Source: Bacteroidota bacterium (GTDB lineage Bacteria > Bacteroidota > Bacteroidia > Chitinophagales > Chitinophagaceae). Taken from it: 51,834 nucleotides of DNA. A program made the position numbers and the translations under genes. The stretch covers positions 1 to 51,834 of the forward strand of contig JABDFW010000014.1 of assembly GCA_013286305.1 (NCBI GenBank), read 5' to 3'. Position 1 is the stretch's first letter, and each line of letters opens with the position of its first letter. This document shows, in pieces, positions 16,207-24,077 of this stretch. The notes beneath the pieces were generated by a model. That model was not told where the DNA came from. It did not search any database and saw only the letters and a program-made list of their open reading frames with translations.

Positions 16207-17571
16207 TTAGGGCTGGGGTAATACTTTTATCTTAATGCTCCTGAAACTTACTTCATTGCCATGATCCTGTAAAAGAATATGCCCTTCTGTCCACAAACCA
16301 AAGTTTGGCCATACTTTATATTTACTGATCGCTACGGCATCCAAAAAATCTTTTGAGCCTTTTTCATACTCCAGCATCTTATAACCATTTAACCAATGTT
16401 CTACATGGTTATTCGGGTAAACAAGAATTCTTCCATGGTTCCATTCGCCAACTTTCTTAAATGCGTTGGGTATGTTTTTTCTTGGAATGAGATCATATAG
16501 TGAAGAAAGTGTCCTGTCGCCGTTCAAGCCGAGTTTTGCATCCGGGTGCAGTGAATCATCCAATACCTGGTATTCCAATCCTATCCCCGATTTTCCTTTG
16601 CTGTCATAGCTTTCTTTTACAAAATATTTTACCCCGCTGTTAGCGCCGGGCGTTATTTTAAAATCAAAATCAAGCTCAAAAGCGCTGTATTCTTTTTCTG
16701 TAACAATATCACCACCCAACCCTTCTTCCTGCCCATTGGATGAATGAATGGTTAACATGCCATCTTTAATTTCCCACCCAGTTGTTGGAAAAGTTTGTTT
16801 ATAAATGCTGCGCCAGCCTTTATCCGTTTTGCCATCCCACAATAAGGTTACACCATTGTTTTTTTCCTGGTCACTTAAGGTATTAGGAATATTGTTAACT
16901 ACATAAATATTATTCCATGGCCTTGGCTTAAGGTCAGTTGTTTGAATACGAATGTCTTTCCAATAAACCTTCGATCCAACCGCAGCATTACTAACCGCAT
17001 GAACCTGCAACCCAATAAAGCCTTCGTGTGTAAGGTTGTCTATCACAAATGCGGCTGGTACGCCATTTAACCAGGTGCGTATATTATTCCCTATACATTC
17101 AATATACAATTTGTTCCATTCATTTTGTTTAAATGCTTTTTGGGCCGGCGGGTTATAAGTAAGCGGGTAAAGCCACCCTCTGCGCGCCTCATCATAAATA
17201 CCGCCGCTCCATGCCCTTGCAGAGGGGTCTATTTCTACCTGGTAACCATGTACCCGGCCATTCATATACCAGTCGTTGCTTTCGCTCCTTACCTGTATGC
17301 CGGAGTTTTGAGAGGTATCTACTTTAAATTCAAGTTCCAGTACAAAGTCACTATAGGTTTTGTCGGTTACCAGGAATGAGTTTGGCGAGCCGGCAACCGA
17401 AGTACCTACTATAGCCCCTTTCTCTACGGTATAAGTAGCGGTGCCATTTTGTACATGCCAGCCGGTAAGGTCTTTACCGTTAAAAAGCGAAACTGATTTT
17501 TTCTGTGCCAAAGCAGGCTGAATAAAAATTACCGATGCAAAAAATAAAGATGGCAACAATGTTTTTTTCAT
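16207..17571 (-). CDS. Double DUF1080 protein (3-keto-disaccharide hydrolase family)
   Basis: This encodes 454 aa with a signal peptide ending ALAQ (residue 22). It contains two DUF1080 units. The first, at about 26-210, begins VSLFNGKDLTGWHVQNG and includes NSGIQVRSE and VHGYQVEIDPSARAWSGGIY. The second, at about 240-452, begins VTLLWDGKTDKGWRSI and includes ANSGVKYFV and GLEYQVLDD. DUF1080 domains have a concanavalin-like beta-sandwich, and characterised members act on 3-keto-glycosides. It is divergent from the DUF6807 gene and upstream of the Gfo/Idh gene, which supports a shared oxidative glycan-degrading pathway. Which unit is catalytic cannot be decided by eye. Confidence 0.87.
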   Translation of the reverse strand: MKKTLLPSLFFASVIFIQPALAQKKSVSLFNGKDLTGWHVQNGTATYTVEKGAIVGTSVAGSPNSFLVTDKTYSDFVLELEFKVDTSQNSGIQVRSESNDWYMNGRVHGYQVEIDPSARAWSGGIYDEARRGWLYPLTYNPPAQKAFKQNEWNKLYIECIGNNIRTWLNGVPAAFVIDNLTHEGFIGLQVHAVSNAAVGSKVYWKDIRIQTTDLKPRPWNNIYVVNNIPNTLSDQEKNNGVTLLWDGKTDKGWRSIYKQTFPTTGWEIKDGMLTIHSSNGQEEGLGGDIVTEKEYSAFELDFDFKITPGANSGVKYFVKESYDSKGKSGIGLEYQVLDDSLHPDAKLGLNGDRTLSSLYDLIPRKNIPNAFKKVGEWNHGRILVYPNNHVEHWLNGYKMLEYEKGSKDFLDAVAISKYKVWPNFGLWTEGHILLQDHGNEVSFRSIKIKVLPQP

Positions 17572-17640
17572 AGCTAAACAAAAATTAGATTTATTTTGAC
17601 TTTACCGGAGAAGAATTAAAGTTATATATTAGTACCGACA

Positions 17641-17655
17641 GATAAGCATCTTATC
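17641..17655. promoter_or_regulatory. Palindrome in the shared DUF1080/DUF6807 spacer
   Basis: GATAAG-CAT-CTTATC is a perfect 6-3-6 palindrome, 27 nt before the DUF6807 start and within the 110-bp region between two divergent genes. Its placement fits an operator controlling one or both genes. No regulator gene is adjacent, so the protein that would bind it is unknown. Confidence 0.45.
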
Positions 17656-17681
17656 GGTTAAACTGGCAAAATATTCTTAGT

Positions 17682-18716
17682 ATGCATATTGCAAGCCTGC
17701 GTTTTTTTGTTGTGTATTTTATAACAGGCAGCTTTATATTTATTGCTTCGGCACAAACAAACATCCGCGTAGTTAAAAGTACAACTGAACCAAAAGTAAC
17801 CATCACTTTTAATGGCAGGCCCTTTACTGAATTCTTTTTTCCCGATACACTTGAAAAGCCGGTGCTTTATCCTATTTACGCCGCGGATGGCCAGTTAATA
17901 ACAAGAGGCTATCCCTTACAACCCCGTGAAGGCGAGCCAACCGACCATCCCCATCACATAGGATTGTGGCTGAATTATGAAAATGTAAATGGACTGGATT
18001 TTTGGAATAATTCTTTTGCCATTCCCCCAGATAAAAAGCAGCAATATGGATGGATAAAAACAACAGGCATATTGCAAACCAAAAGCGGTAAAGAAGGTTT
18101 GTTAAAATATAGCGCCAATTGGGAAGATAAGCAGCACAATATATTATTAACGGAAACCACCACCTTTATTTTTAGCGGCGATGCCCAAACACGGATCATT
18201 GACAGGATAACAACCTTAACAGCTAATGAAAAGGTGTTGTTTGCAGATGCAAAAGATGGTATGATGGGGTTGCGTGTGGCTAAGGAACTACAGTTGCCCG
18301 ACACCGCAACCAAAAAATTCACGGATAATAAAGGGAATGTAACCATTGTAAAAGCCAACCCGTTTGCAAGCGGCAATTATATTACAAGTGAAGGCAAGCA
18401 GGGCGATGCTGCCTGGGGTACAAGGGCTACCTGGTGCATGCTGTATGGTAAGGAAGGAGCTGATACTATTAGTATTGCTATTATTGACCACCCCAAAAAT
18501 GTGGGTTATCCGTCTTATTGGCATGCCCGTGGTTATGGGCTGTTTGCCGTTAATCCTCTGGGCCAAAAGGTATTCAGCAATGGGAGCCAAATATTGAATT
18601 TTACACTTGAACAAGGCAAATCAGTTACTTTTCGCTATCGTATCATTATAAAAGCAGGGGATAAGCGCCTGTCGAATGATGAAGTGAACAATATGGCAAA
18701 TAATTTTGGCAAATAG
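17682..18716 (+). CDS. DUF6807 (PmoA-like) family exported protein
   Basis: This encodes 344 aa with a signal peptide ending ASAQ (about residue 25). The family hallmark DHPHHIGLWLNYENVNGLDFW (about 87-107) carries the conserved histidines. Further conserved blocks are DAKDGMMGLRVAK and IIDHPKNVGYPSYWHARGYGLFAVNPLG. These proteins are often labelled 'methane oxygenase PmoA', but that is only a historical name: they are not subunits of particulate methane monooxygenase. In Bacteroidota and Planctomycetota they accompany Gfo/Idh and DUF1080 genes, as here. A role in carbohydrate breakdown is therefore likely, but unproven. Confidence 0.82.
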   Translation: MHIASLRFFVVYFITGSFIFIASAQTNIRVVKSTTEPKVTITFNGRPFTEFFFPDTLEKPVLYPIYAADGQLITRGYPLQPREGEPTDHPHHIGLWLNYENVNGLDFWNNSFAIPPDKKQQYGWIKTTGILQTKSGKEGLLKYSANWEDKQHNILLTETTTFIFSGDAQTRIIDRITTLTANEKVLFADAKDGMMGLRVAKELQLPDTATKKFTDNKGNVTIVKANPFASGNYITSEGKQGDAAWGTRATWCMLYGKEGADTISIAIIDHPKNVGYPSYWHARGYGLFAVNPLGQKVFSNGSQILNFTLEQGKSVTFRYRIIIKAGDKRLSNDEVNNMANNFGK

Positions 18717-18767
18717 CAGTAGTTTTTATAAAATAACTGTTAAGTTGTGTAAAATCTCAACTTTTAA

Positions 18768-18782
18768 ATGACGTATCGTCAT
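18768..18782. terminator. Palindrome after the DUF6807 gene
   Basis: ATGACG-TAT-CGTCAT is a perfect 6-3-6 palindrome followed by GTTTTTATA. The T-run suggests a weak terminator for the DUF6807 transcript. The 3-nt loop is tight, so an operator for the lemA transcript is an equal alternative. Confidence 0.4.
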
Positions 18783-18841
18783 GTTTTTATAAAGGGTACT
18801 TGTTTTGATTGACTATCATTAAAATAACAAACTGTTTTATC

Positions 18842-19444
18842 ATGAAAACGACAACTTTAGTGCTTTTAGTCATACTGGGCTTTATAGTAGTATTAGGTGG
18901 TTGTGTTGGTTGCGGCGCCGTTAATTTAAAAAATAGCGCTGTTACAATGGATCAAAATGTACAAAGCAAATGGGGTGCTGTTGAGGCCGATTATCAACGC
19001 CGTTCAGACCTGATCCCTAACCTTGTTAATACCGTTAAGGGAGAAGCAAATTTTGAACAAACTACTTTGCAGAATGTAATACAGGCGAGGGCAAGCGCTA
19101 CCCAAATAAAAGTAGATGCCAGCAATCTTACTCCTGAAAAATTGCAACAATTCCAGGCTGCCCAGGGGCAATTATCCCAGGCATTGGGAAGATTACTTGC
19201 TGTTTCTGAAAATTATCCTACACTCAGGTCAAATGATGCTTTTCGCGGGTTACGCGATGAATTGGCAGGAACAGAGAATCGTATCAAATTTTCGCGAAAT
19301 GAATTTAATGATGCTGTGCAGGGTTACAACACTAAAATACTTACCTTCCCAAATAATATTTATGCCGGATGGTTTGGTTACAAAGCAAAAGGGTATTTTC
19401 AGGCAGACGAGGGTGCCAGTAAAGCTCCGCAAGTAAAATTCTAA
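18842..19444 (+). CDS. lemA: LemA family protein
   Basis: From the chosen ATG the protein has about 200 aa. One N-terminal hydrophobic segment (TLVLLVILGFIVVLGGCVGCG) is followed by the LemA helical domain with its signature VQSKWGAVEADYQRRSDLIPNLVNTVKG. The domain continues through ASENYPTLRSNDAF-like and GTENRIKFSRNEFNDAVQGYN motifs to the C-terminal FPNNIYAGWFGYKAKGYFQ. The open frame runs 11 codons further upstream, but MKTTTLVLLVIL is the natural start. LemA proteins are membrane-anchored and have no settled biochemical role. Two TPM-domain genes follow directly, a common pairing. Confidence 0.92.
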   Translation: MKTTTLVLLVILGFIVVLGGCVGCGAVNLKNSAVTMDQNVQSKWGAVEADYQRRSDLIPNLVNTVKGEANFEQTTLQNVIQARASATQIKVDASNLTPEKLQQFQAAQGQLSQALGRLLAVSENYPTLRSNDAFRGLRDELAGTENRIKFSRNEFNDAVQGYNTKILTFPNNIYAGWFGYKAKGYFQADEGASKAPQVKF

Positions 19445-19453
19445 TTAATACTA

Positions 19454-19915
19454 ATGTTTTCAATCTTCAGAAAAAAACATCCGAAATTTTTTATTCCCGA
19501 AGAGCAGCAGTTTATTGTTAATGCTGTTAAGGAAGCGGAAAAACGCACCAGCGGCGAAATACGTGTATATATTGAAAGCCACTGCCGCTTTATGGATGCA
19601 TTAGACCGTGCGGCTGAAGTGTTCTATAGTTTAAAGATGGAAGCAACAGAGCAGCGCAATGCAGTACTGGTATATGTAGCCATGAAAGACAGGCAACTGG
19701 CTGTTTTCGCGGATGAAGGTATTTACCGGAAAGAAGGAAAAGATTTTTGGAATGACGCGGTAAAAATAATGCTGTCACATTTTGATAAGGAACATTATGC
19801 AAAAGGTATTGCTACAGTAATACATGAAATAGGCGAAGTATTGGCTGAGCATTTTCCGTATGATGCAGCAACGGATAAAAATGAACTGCCTGATGATATA
19901 GTTTTTGGAAAATAA
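19454..19915 (+). CDS. TPM-domain protein without signal peptide
   Basis: This encodes 153 aa and starts 9 bp after lemA. It carries a TPM domain: EEQQFIVNAVKEAEKRTSGEIRVYIESHC at the start, RNAVLVYVAMKDRQLAVFADEGI in the middle and YAKGIATVIHEIGEVLAEHFP at the end. No signal peptide or membrane helix is evident, so it is probably cytoplasmic, unlike the following gene product. TPM domains are associated with photosystem II repair in plants; in bacteria the family role is unsettled. The LemA-TPM-TPM order suggests a membrane-linked complex, by inference. Confidence 0.82.
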   Translation: MFSIFRKKHPKFFIPEEQQFIVNAVKEAEKRTSGEIRVYIESHCRFMDALDRAAEVFYSLKMEATEQRNAVLVYVAMKDRQLAVFADEGIYRKEGKDFWNDAVKIMLSHFDKEHYAKGIATVIHEIGEVLAEHFPYDAATDKNELPDDIVFGK

Positions 19916-19921
19916 TAACTG

Positions 19922-19943
19922 ATCCCCTGCATGGGCGGGGGAT
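19922..19943 (+). terminator. Hairpin between the two TPM genes
   Basis: ATCCCC at 19922-19927 pairs with GGGGAT at 19938-19943 around a 10-nt loop. There is only a short T-rich stretch after it and the next gene begins 12 nt later. It may reduce read-through or shape mRNA decay rather than fully end transcription. Confidence 0.35.
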
Positions 19944-19955
19944 TTATCATATAAT

Positions 19956-20735
19956 ATGAAACGTCTTTTACTAACCATAGTTTTATTTTGCAGCATTGCC
20001 AACGTTTTTGCGCAAAACGTTTTGCCAAAACCTAATCCTCCAAAGCTGGTGAATGATGAAGCAAAAGTGCTTTCTGATTATGACCGTAATACGCTTGAGC
20101 AAAGGTTAGTTGCGTTAGATGACAGTACTACAAACCAAATTGTTATTGTTACGATTCCCACGTTGAATGATATAGCAATTGAGGATTATTCACACAAGCT
20201 TTTTAATGATTGGGGTATAGGATCGGCAAACAAACAAAATGGCATATTAGTATTGGTTGCTGTTGATGACCATAAGGTTCGCATAGAAGTAGGCAGAGGT
20301 TTGGAAGGTGCAATAACAGATGCGGAATCAGGTGATATTATTGAATATGATATTGCCCCGGCGTTTAAACAAAAAGATTATTACTCGGGATTGAATAGCG
20401 CTGTTGAATCATTAGCTAAAGCTGCGGCCGGCGAATACCATATACGGCGCGACAGCGGTAGTAATGGTGGCGGCCGCGGAGCCGGGCGTGGTTTACTTGG
20501 ATTTATTATTATACTTATTGTTATCCTGGTAATTGCAGGAAGAAGCGGCAGGGGCGGTGGCGGTGGATTGATGAGCAATGCAGGATCTTTCTTTTTGGGA
20601 AGTATGATCGGAAGCAGTTTGGGCAGAGGCGGCTGGGGTGGAGGAGGAGGCGGCTTCGGAGGTGGTGGCGGCGGAGGCTTCGGTGGTTTTGGTGGCGGCA
20701 GCAGCGGTGGCGGCGGTGCAAGCGGAGGTTGGTAA
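19956..20735 (+). CDS. TPM-domain protein with membrane helix and glycine-rich tail (YgcG-like)
   Basis: This encodes 259 aa. The parts in order are a signal peptide (to about residue 21, VFAQ); a TPM domain at about 30-150 (VNDEAKVLSDYDRNTLEQRL, NQIVIVTIPTLND, NGILVLVAVDDHKVRIEVGRG, SGLNSAVESLAKA); a membrane helix at about 175-190 (LLGFIIILIVILVIAG); and a Gly/Ser/Phe-rich tail to the end (GGGGGGFGGFGGG). This is the standard layout of YgcG-type proteins, which place the TPM domain in the periplasm. The tail codons are GGN-rich and stand out from the surrounding sequence. It completes the LemA-TPM-TPM cluster. Confidence 0.87.
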   Translation: MKRLLLTIVLFCSIANVFAQNVLPKPNPPKLVNDEAKVLSDYDRNTLEQRLVALDDSTTNQIVIVTIPTLNDIAIEDYSHKLFNDWGIGSANKQNGILVLVAVDDHKVRIEVGRGLEGAITDAESGDIIEYDIAPAFKQKDYYSGLNSAVESLAKAAAGEYHIRRDSGSNGGGRGAGRGLLGFIIILIVILVIAGRSGRGGGGGLMSNAGSFFLGSMIGSSLGRGGWGGGGGGFGGGGGGGFGGFGGGSSGGGGASGGW

Positions 20736-21065
20736 AATCAGTTTACAGTTTTTAGTTTCCAGTTTCCAGTTTGCCCTAATGGGTCACTTTGTGATAGTTT
20801 GTTCTTGCTTAGTATAAGCAGGCCCATCAGGTTTATAAATTTGAACTAAAGGAATATTTAATATCACTTTATTTAATCTTTCATCCGCTTCAAAAACTGC
20901 AAACCGGAAACTACAAACTGTAAACTAAAAACTGTAAACTGTAAACTCTTTCTCCACACCTGTGTATAACAATTAACATACCTTATCAGGTATTAATGTT
21001 TAAATTTGACTACAACACTTAAAGAACATTAGACAAACTATTTATTATTATTAAACTAATGAGCA
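20736..21065. repeat. Spacer with a long imperfect inverted repeat
   Basis: Left arm at about 20739-20775 reads CAGTTTACAGTTTTTAGTTT then CCAGTTTCCAGTTTGC. Right arm at about 20898-20946 is its near reverse complement (GCAAACCGGAAACTACAAAC, then TGTAAACTAAAAACTGTAAA). The arms are built from AGTTTnC/GTAAACT units about 7 nt long and are separated by about 120 bp. It could fold into a long stem or be a dispersed repeat. A promoter box for phoH follows it. No gene is evident. Confidence 0.55.
21001..21008 (+). promoter_or_regulatory. -7 promoter box for phoH
   Basis: TAAATTTG matches TAnnTTTG exactly. It lies 57 nt before the TTG start of phoH. No TTG was found 19 nt upstream, so the -33 element is not supported. 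Confidence 0.4.
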
Positions 21066-22061
21066 TTGACAGAAACAATCATTAACCTTGAAACAGTTAA
21101 CCCAATTGAGTTCTTCGGTGTTAACAACAAGAAGCTTGACCTACTGAAGAAAAAATTTCCGCTGTTAAAGATCCTTTCGAGAGGGACACAGATAAAACTA
21201 AGCGGGGCGCCCGAACAAATAGAATCAGCCAGGGAAAAAATTGACCTCATCATACAATACCTTGAGCGTAACGGCGATTTAAGCGAAAATTATTTTGAGC
21301 AAATACTTGGCGGCGATGACGCAGAAACAATTGATAATTTTGTTGAGCGTAATCCTAACGATATCCTTGTATTTGGCCCTAATGGCAAAACTGTTCGTGC
21401 AAGAACTGCCAACCAAAAAAAGATGGTACAGGCTGCAGAACGCAACGATGTTGTGTTTGCGGTTGGCCCTGCAGGTACCGGTAAAACCTATACAGCTGTT
21501 GCGCTTGCTGTAAGGGCATTAAAGAATAAACAGGTTAAAAAGATCATTCTTACAAGGCCTGCTGTTGAAGCAGGCGAAAACCTTGGTTTTTTACCGGGCG
21601 ACCTGAAGGAAAAGATCGATCCCTACCTGCGCCCCTTATATGATGCGCTGGATGATATGATACCTGCCGATAAACTTGGGTATTATATGAGTACGCGAAC
21701 TATTGAAATTGCGCCGCTGGCCTACATGCGCGGGCGCACACTTGATAATGCTTTTATTATTTTGGATGAGGCGCAGAATACCAATGACCTTCAAATAAAA
21801 ATGTTTTTAACCCGTATTGGGGCAAACGCCAAAGCTATTATTACCGGCGACCCTACACAGGTTGACCTGCCAAAAAACCAACGCAGTGGTTTGGAGAAAG
21901 CATCGCGCATTTTGCAGAATATTGATGGTATTGCGCACATTGAACTTGACGAGGAAGACGTAGTACGCCACAGGCTGGTTAAAGCTATTATACGTGCTTA
22001 CGATAAAGCCTATCACGCAGAAAAAGAAGAAAGGGAAGGGTATTACATTAAAAACTCTTAA
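21066..22061 (+). CDS. phoH: PhoH family ATPase, TTG start
   Basis: This encodes 331 aa with the P-loop fold of PhoH proteins: Walker A GPAGTGKT (about 134-141) and Walker [10 protein letters not shown] (about 231-239). The intervening [33 protein letters not shown] block is highly typical. The N-terminal region (about 15-90) carries a small RNA-binding-like domain seen in the family. PhoH/YbeZ proteins are linked to RNA metabolism and ribosome assembly, although no ybeY gene is adjacent here. An in-frame stop lies two codons upstream (TGA at 21060-21062), so TTG at 21066 is the first possible start. An out-of-frame ATG at 21059 opens an 8-codon ORF across it. Confidence 0.92.
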   Translation: MTETIINLETVNPIEFFGVNNKKLDLLKKKFPLLKILSRGTQIKLSGAPEQIESAREKIDLIIQYLERNGDLSENYFEQILGGDDAETIDNFVERNPNDILVFGPNGKTVRARTANQKKMVQAAERNDVVFAVGPAGTGKTYTAVALAVRALKNKQVKKIILTRPAVEAGENLGFLPGDLKEKIDPYLRPLYDALDDMIPADKLGYYMSTRTIEIAPLAYMRGRTLDNAFIILDEAQNTNDLQIKMFLTRIGANAKAIITGDPTQVDLPKNQRSGLEKASRILQNIDGIAHIELDEEDVVRHRLVKAIIRAYDKAYHAEKEEREGYYIKNS

Positions 22062-22087
22062 GCATATTAAACCCTATGTTGTTAACA

Positions 22088-22113
22088 GGCGGCCCCATGG
22101 GCTGCTTTTTTTT
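22088..22113 (+). terminator. Intrinsic terminator after phoH
   Basis: GCGGCCC (22089-22095) pairs with GGGCTGC (22099-22105), with one G-T pair and a 3-nt loop, and is followed directly by eight T. It is a clear rho-independent terminator 27 nt after the phoH stop codon. Confidence 0.75.
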
Positions 22114-22184
22114 GCCATTCATCGCCATTAAATACCTGCTGCCTTTATATATGTTTTTTTAGCAGCAGTATTCTAAAATGCAAA

Positions 22185-22192
22185 TAACTTTG
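22185..22192 (+). promoter_or_regulatory. -7 promoter box for the first lipoprotein gene
   Basis: TAACTTTG matches TAnnTTTG exactly and lies 14 nt before the start codon at 22207, downstream of the phoH terminator. No consensus -33 element is visible. Confidence 0.45.
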
Positions 22193-22206
22193 TATAAATC
22201 ATCTCA

Positions 22207-22659
22207 ATGAAAAAACTGATAGCGGTTATTTGCTTATTATTGATTTTTACCGGGTGTACCACTTCAAACTCTCCAAAAGAAGCACTCACCAAATTTCTCG
22301 ATGCGATGCATAACAGTAATTTTGAAGAAGCAAAAAAATATGCCACTTCAGACAGCCAGTCGTTCCTGGATATGATCAATAAAAATAATCAAGAATCAGA
22401 CAATGTTTATAAGGATAAGGATTTTACGATCACTACGGAAGAGATAAAGGACGGGGATGCCAAAGTAGAAGTGAAATTTTCCAACCTGCCTGTAGTTTTC
22501 CGTCTTAAAAAAGAATACAACCAGTGGAAAGTAGAATTTAACCTGGATGCTATGATCAATATGGCCAAGGATGTAATGAAAGAAAAAGGTATCGACATAC
22601 AAAAAGATGTCGATCATGCAATAGATTCTATTAAGATCAACACTGATTCATTACCATAA
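22207..22659 (+). CDS. DUF4878-like lipoprotein
   Basis: This encodes 150 aa. It has a lipoprotein signal (MKKLIAVICLLLIFTGC), with the lipid-modified cysteine at about residue 17. The mature part fits DUF4878, a small NTF2-like fold: SPKEALTKFLDAMHNSNFEEAKKYATSDS is the opening helix pair, followed by strands TITTEEIKDGDAKVEVKF and VVFRLKKEYNQWKVEF. The function of the family is unknown. A similar but shorter lipoprotein is encoded next, after 82 bp with its own promoter box, so the two probably arose by an old duplication. Confidence 0.8.
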   Translation: MKKLIAVICLLLIFTGCTTSNSPKEALTKFLDAMHNSNFEEAKKYATSDSQSFLDMINKNNQESDNVYKDKDFTITTEEIKDGDAKVEVKFSNLPVVFRLKKEYNQWKVEFNLDAMINMAKDVMKEKGIDIQKDVDHAIDSIKINTDSLP

Positions 22660-22717
22660 TGGATTGCCTGGTTAACTGCATCTGCATACTTTTTTATTTT
22701 TATATTCTTACGTGCTT

Positions 22718-22725
22718 TAATTTTG
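22718..22725 (+). promoter_or_regulatory. -7 promoter box for the lipoprotein-fluC-ppa-tauE unit
   Basis: TAATTTTG matches TAnnTTTG exactly and lies 16 nt before the start codon at 22742. The four genes that follow are spaced by 3 to 7 nt, so this box may drive all of them. Confidence 0.45.
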
Positions 22726-22741
22726 GCTTTATCATTCATAA

Positions 22742-23140
22742 ATGAAAGTGGCTTATCTTATTATATTAACCCTGGCTTTTTGTGCCTGTGATAATGCTGC
22801 TTTTCCCAAAGCAGAGAATGCTTTTGACGCAGGCAGAGAATTTATAGACGGCTGCTTAAAAGGCGATTTTAACAGGGCAGCTTTCTATATGATCAATGAT
22901 GAAGAAAACAATAAAGGCCTGCTTAAGATAAAAAAGGATTATAACGCAAAAACGGTTGAACAAAAACAGGCTTATTCAACAGCTTCTATTATTGTTACTG
23001 AGGATGCGGCAATAAATGATTCAATTCACGTCATTAGTTATATGAATTCTTATGACAAAATTGCCCGTAAGGTGAAAGTAATTTTACGCAGCGGCACATG
23101 GCAGGTAGATTTTAAATACACATTCAACGGAAATTTGTAG
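22742..23140 (+). CDS. Second small DUF4878-like lipoprotein
   Basis: This encodes 132 aa. The lipoprotein signal ends LAFCAC and the acylated cysteine is about residue 14 or 16. The mature part has the same plan as the preceding gene: a helix pair with AENAFDAGREFIDGCLKGDFNRAAFYM, then strands (KVKVILRSGTWQVDFKY). The sequences are only distantly alike. It begins a tightly packed group with fluC (3-bp gap), ppa and a TauE/SafE gene, so it is probably co-transcribed with them. No specific role can be assigned. Confidence 0.7.
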   Translation: MKVAYLIILTLAFCACDNAAFPKAENAFDAGREFIDGCLKGDFNRAAFYMINDEENNKGLLKIKKDYNAKTVEQKQAYSTASIIVTEDAAINDSIHVISYMNSYDKIARKVKVILRSGTWQVDFKYTFNGNL

Positions 23141-23143
23141 CAA

Positions 23144-23518
23144 ATGATTCGAAATTTTATTTTAGTTGGATTAGGCGGCATGATCGGTTCGGTATTGCGA
23201 TACCTGGCTGCACTATTAATAAAAAACCCTAATTTCCCTTTATCAACATTTATCGTCAACTTTACCGGGAGCTTTATTATTGCTGTGGTGCTCGGATTGT
23301 CGCTCCGAAATCAATGGTTCGATCAAAACTGGCGGCTTTTTTTTGCGACCGGTGTTTGTGGTGGGTTTACTACTTTTTCAACATTTTCTGTTGAATGTGT
23401 CCAGTTGATCCAGCAACAGCGCTATGGTGTTTTTGCCGCTTATGTTTTATTAAGTATTGCGGCAGGTATTACTGCAACATTTACAGGGTTTTATTTAACA
23501 ACGCATTTAAAATATTAA
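23144..23518 (+). CDS. crcB: Fluoride channel FluC/CrcB
   Basis: This encodes 124 aa with four membrane helices. The family signatures are present: [12 protein letters not shown] at the first helix, [13 protein letters not shown] at the second (with the conserved Asn), and [15 protein letters not shown], which holds the TFSTF motif that lines the fluoride path. FluC works as an antiparallel dimer that lets fluoride leave the cell. It is encoded 7 nt upstream of the pyrophosphatase gene. Family I pyrophosphatases are inhibited by fluoride, so the pairing makes functional sense. No fluoride riboswitch was recognised upstream. Confidence 0.93.
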   Translation: MIRNFILVGLGGMIGSVLRYLAALLIKNPNFPLSTFIVNFTGSFIIAVVLGLSLRNQWFDQNWRLFFATGVCGGFTTFSTFSVECVQLIQQQRYGVFAAYVLLSIAAGITATFTGFYLTTHLKY

Positions 23519-23525
23519 AATAAAT

Positions 23526-24074
23526 ATGATACCAACAAATGTATTACATCCCTGGCATGGCGTCCCTCCCGGTGAAAAGGCCCCCCGTATAGTAAATGCA
23601 ATCATTGAAATCCCACAGGGTTCGAGGGCAAAATATGAAATTGATAAGCCAACAGGCTTGCTTAAGCTTGACCGTGTTATCTATTCTTCCTTTTATTATC
23701 CAACCAATTATGGCTTTATTCCCCAAACGTACGGGGATGACAAAGACCCCCTGGATATATTAGTGATATCAAGCCTAAGCATTCAGCCACTTTGCCTGGT
23801 GGAAGCCAAGGTGATCGGCGTAATGCAAATGATTGACGGTGGTGATGCGGATGATAAGATCATCGCTGTGGCAAACCATGACCCGTCTATCAATTATATC
23901 AATAATATTGAAGAGCTGCCAAAACATTTTTTTAGCGAGCTGCGCCACTTTTTTGAAGAATATAAAACACTTGAAAATAAAAGCGTGAAGGTGGAGGAAT
24001 TTGGCGATAAAACGCAGGCGCTGCATATTATTGAGACTGCCATACAGTTATATAACGACACGTATAAAAAATAG
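23526..24074 (+). CDS. ppa: Inorganic pyrophosphatase (family I)
   Basis: This cytoplasmic enzyme hydrolyses pyrophosphate to two phosphates and so pulls biosynthetic reactions forward. At 182 aa it has the usual bacterial length. The active site is visible: [14 protein letters not shown] near the N-terminus, [25 protein letters not shown] (about 60-83) with the D-x-D-P-x-D metal-binding signature, and [20 protein letters not shown] with further metal ligands. It sits between fluC and a TauE/SafE gene with gaps of 7 and 3 nt. There is no sign of truncation. Confidence 0.95.
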   Translation: MIPTNVLHPWHGVPPGEKAPRIVNAIIEIPQGSRAKYEIDKPTGLLKLDRVIYSSFYYPTNYGFIPQTYGDDKDPLDILVISSLSIQPLCLVEAKVIGVMQMIDGGDADDKIIAVANHDPSINYINNIEELPKHFFSELRHFFEEYKTLENKSVKVEEFGDKTQALHIIETAIQLYNDTYKK

Positions 24075-24077
24075 CGT

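Noticed and set aside
17682..18716. Methane monooxygenase subunit, as the name 'PmoA' would suggest
   Set aside because: The protein is a soluble exported protein with the DHPHHIGLW motif and no membrane helices of a true PmoA.
22660..23143. Fluoride riboswitch upstream of fluC
   Set aside because: No crcB-type conserved core or pseudoknot pairing could be recognised before 22742 or 23144; a covariance-model search would decide.
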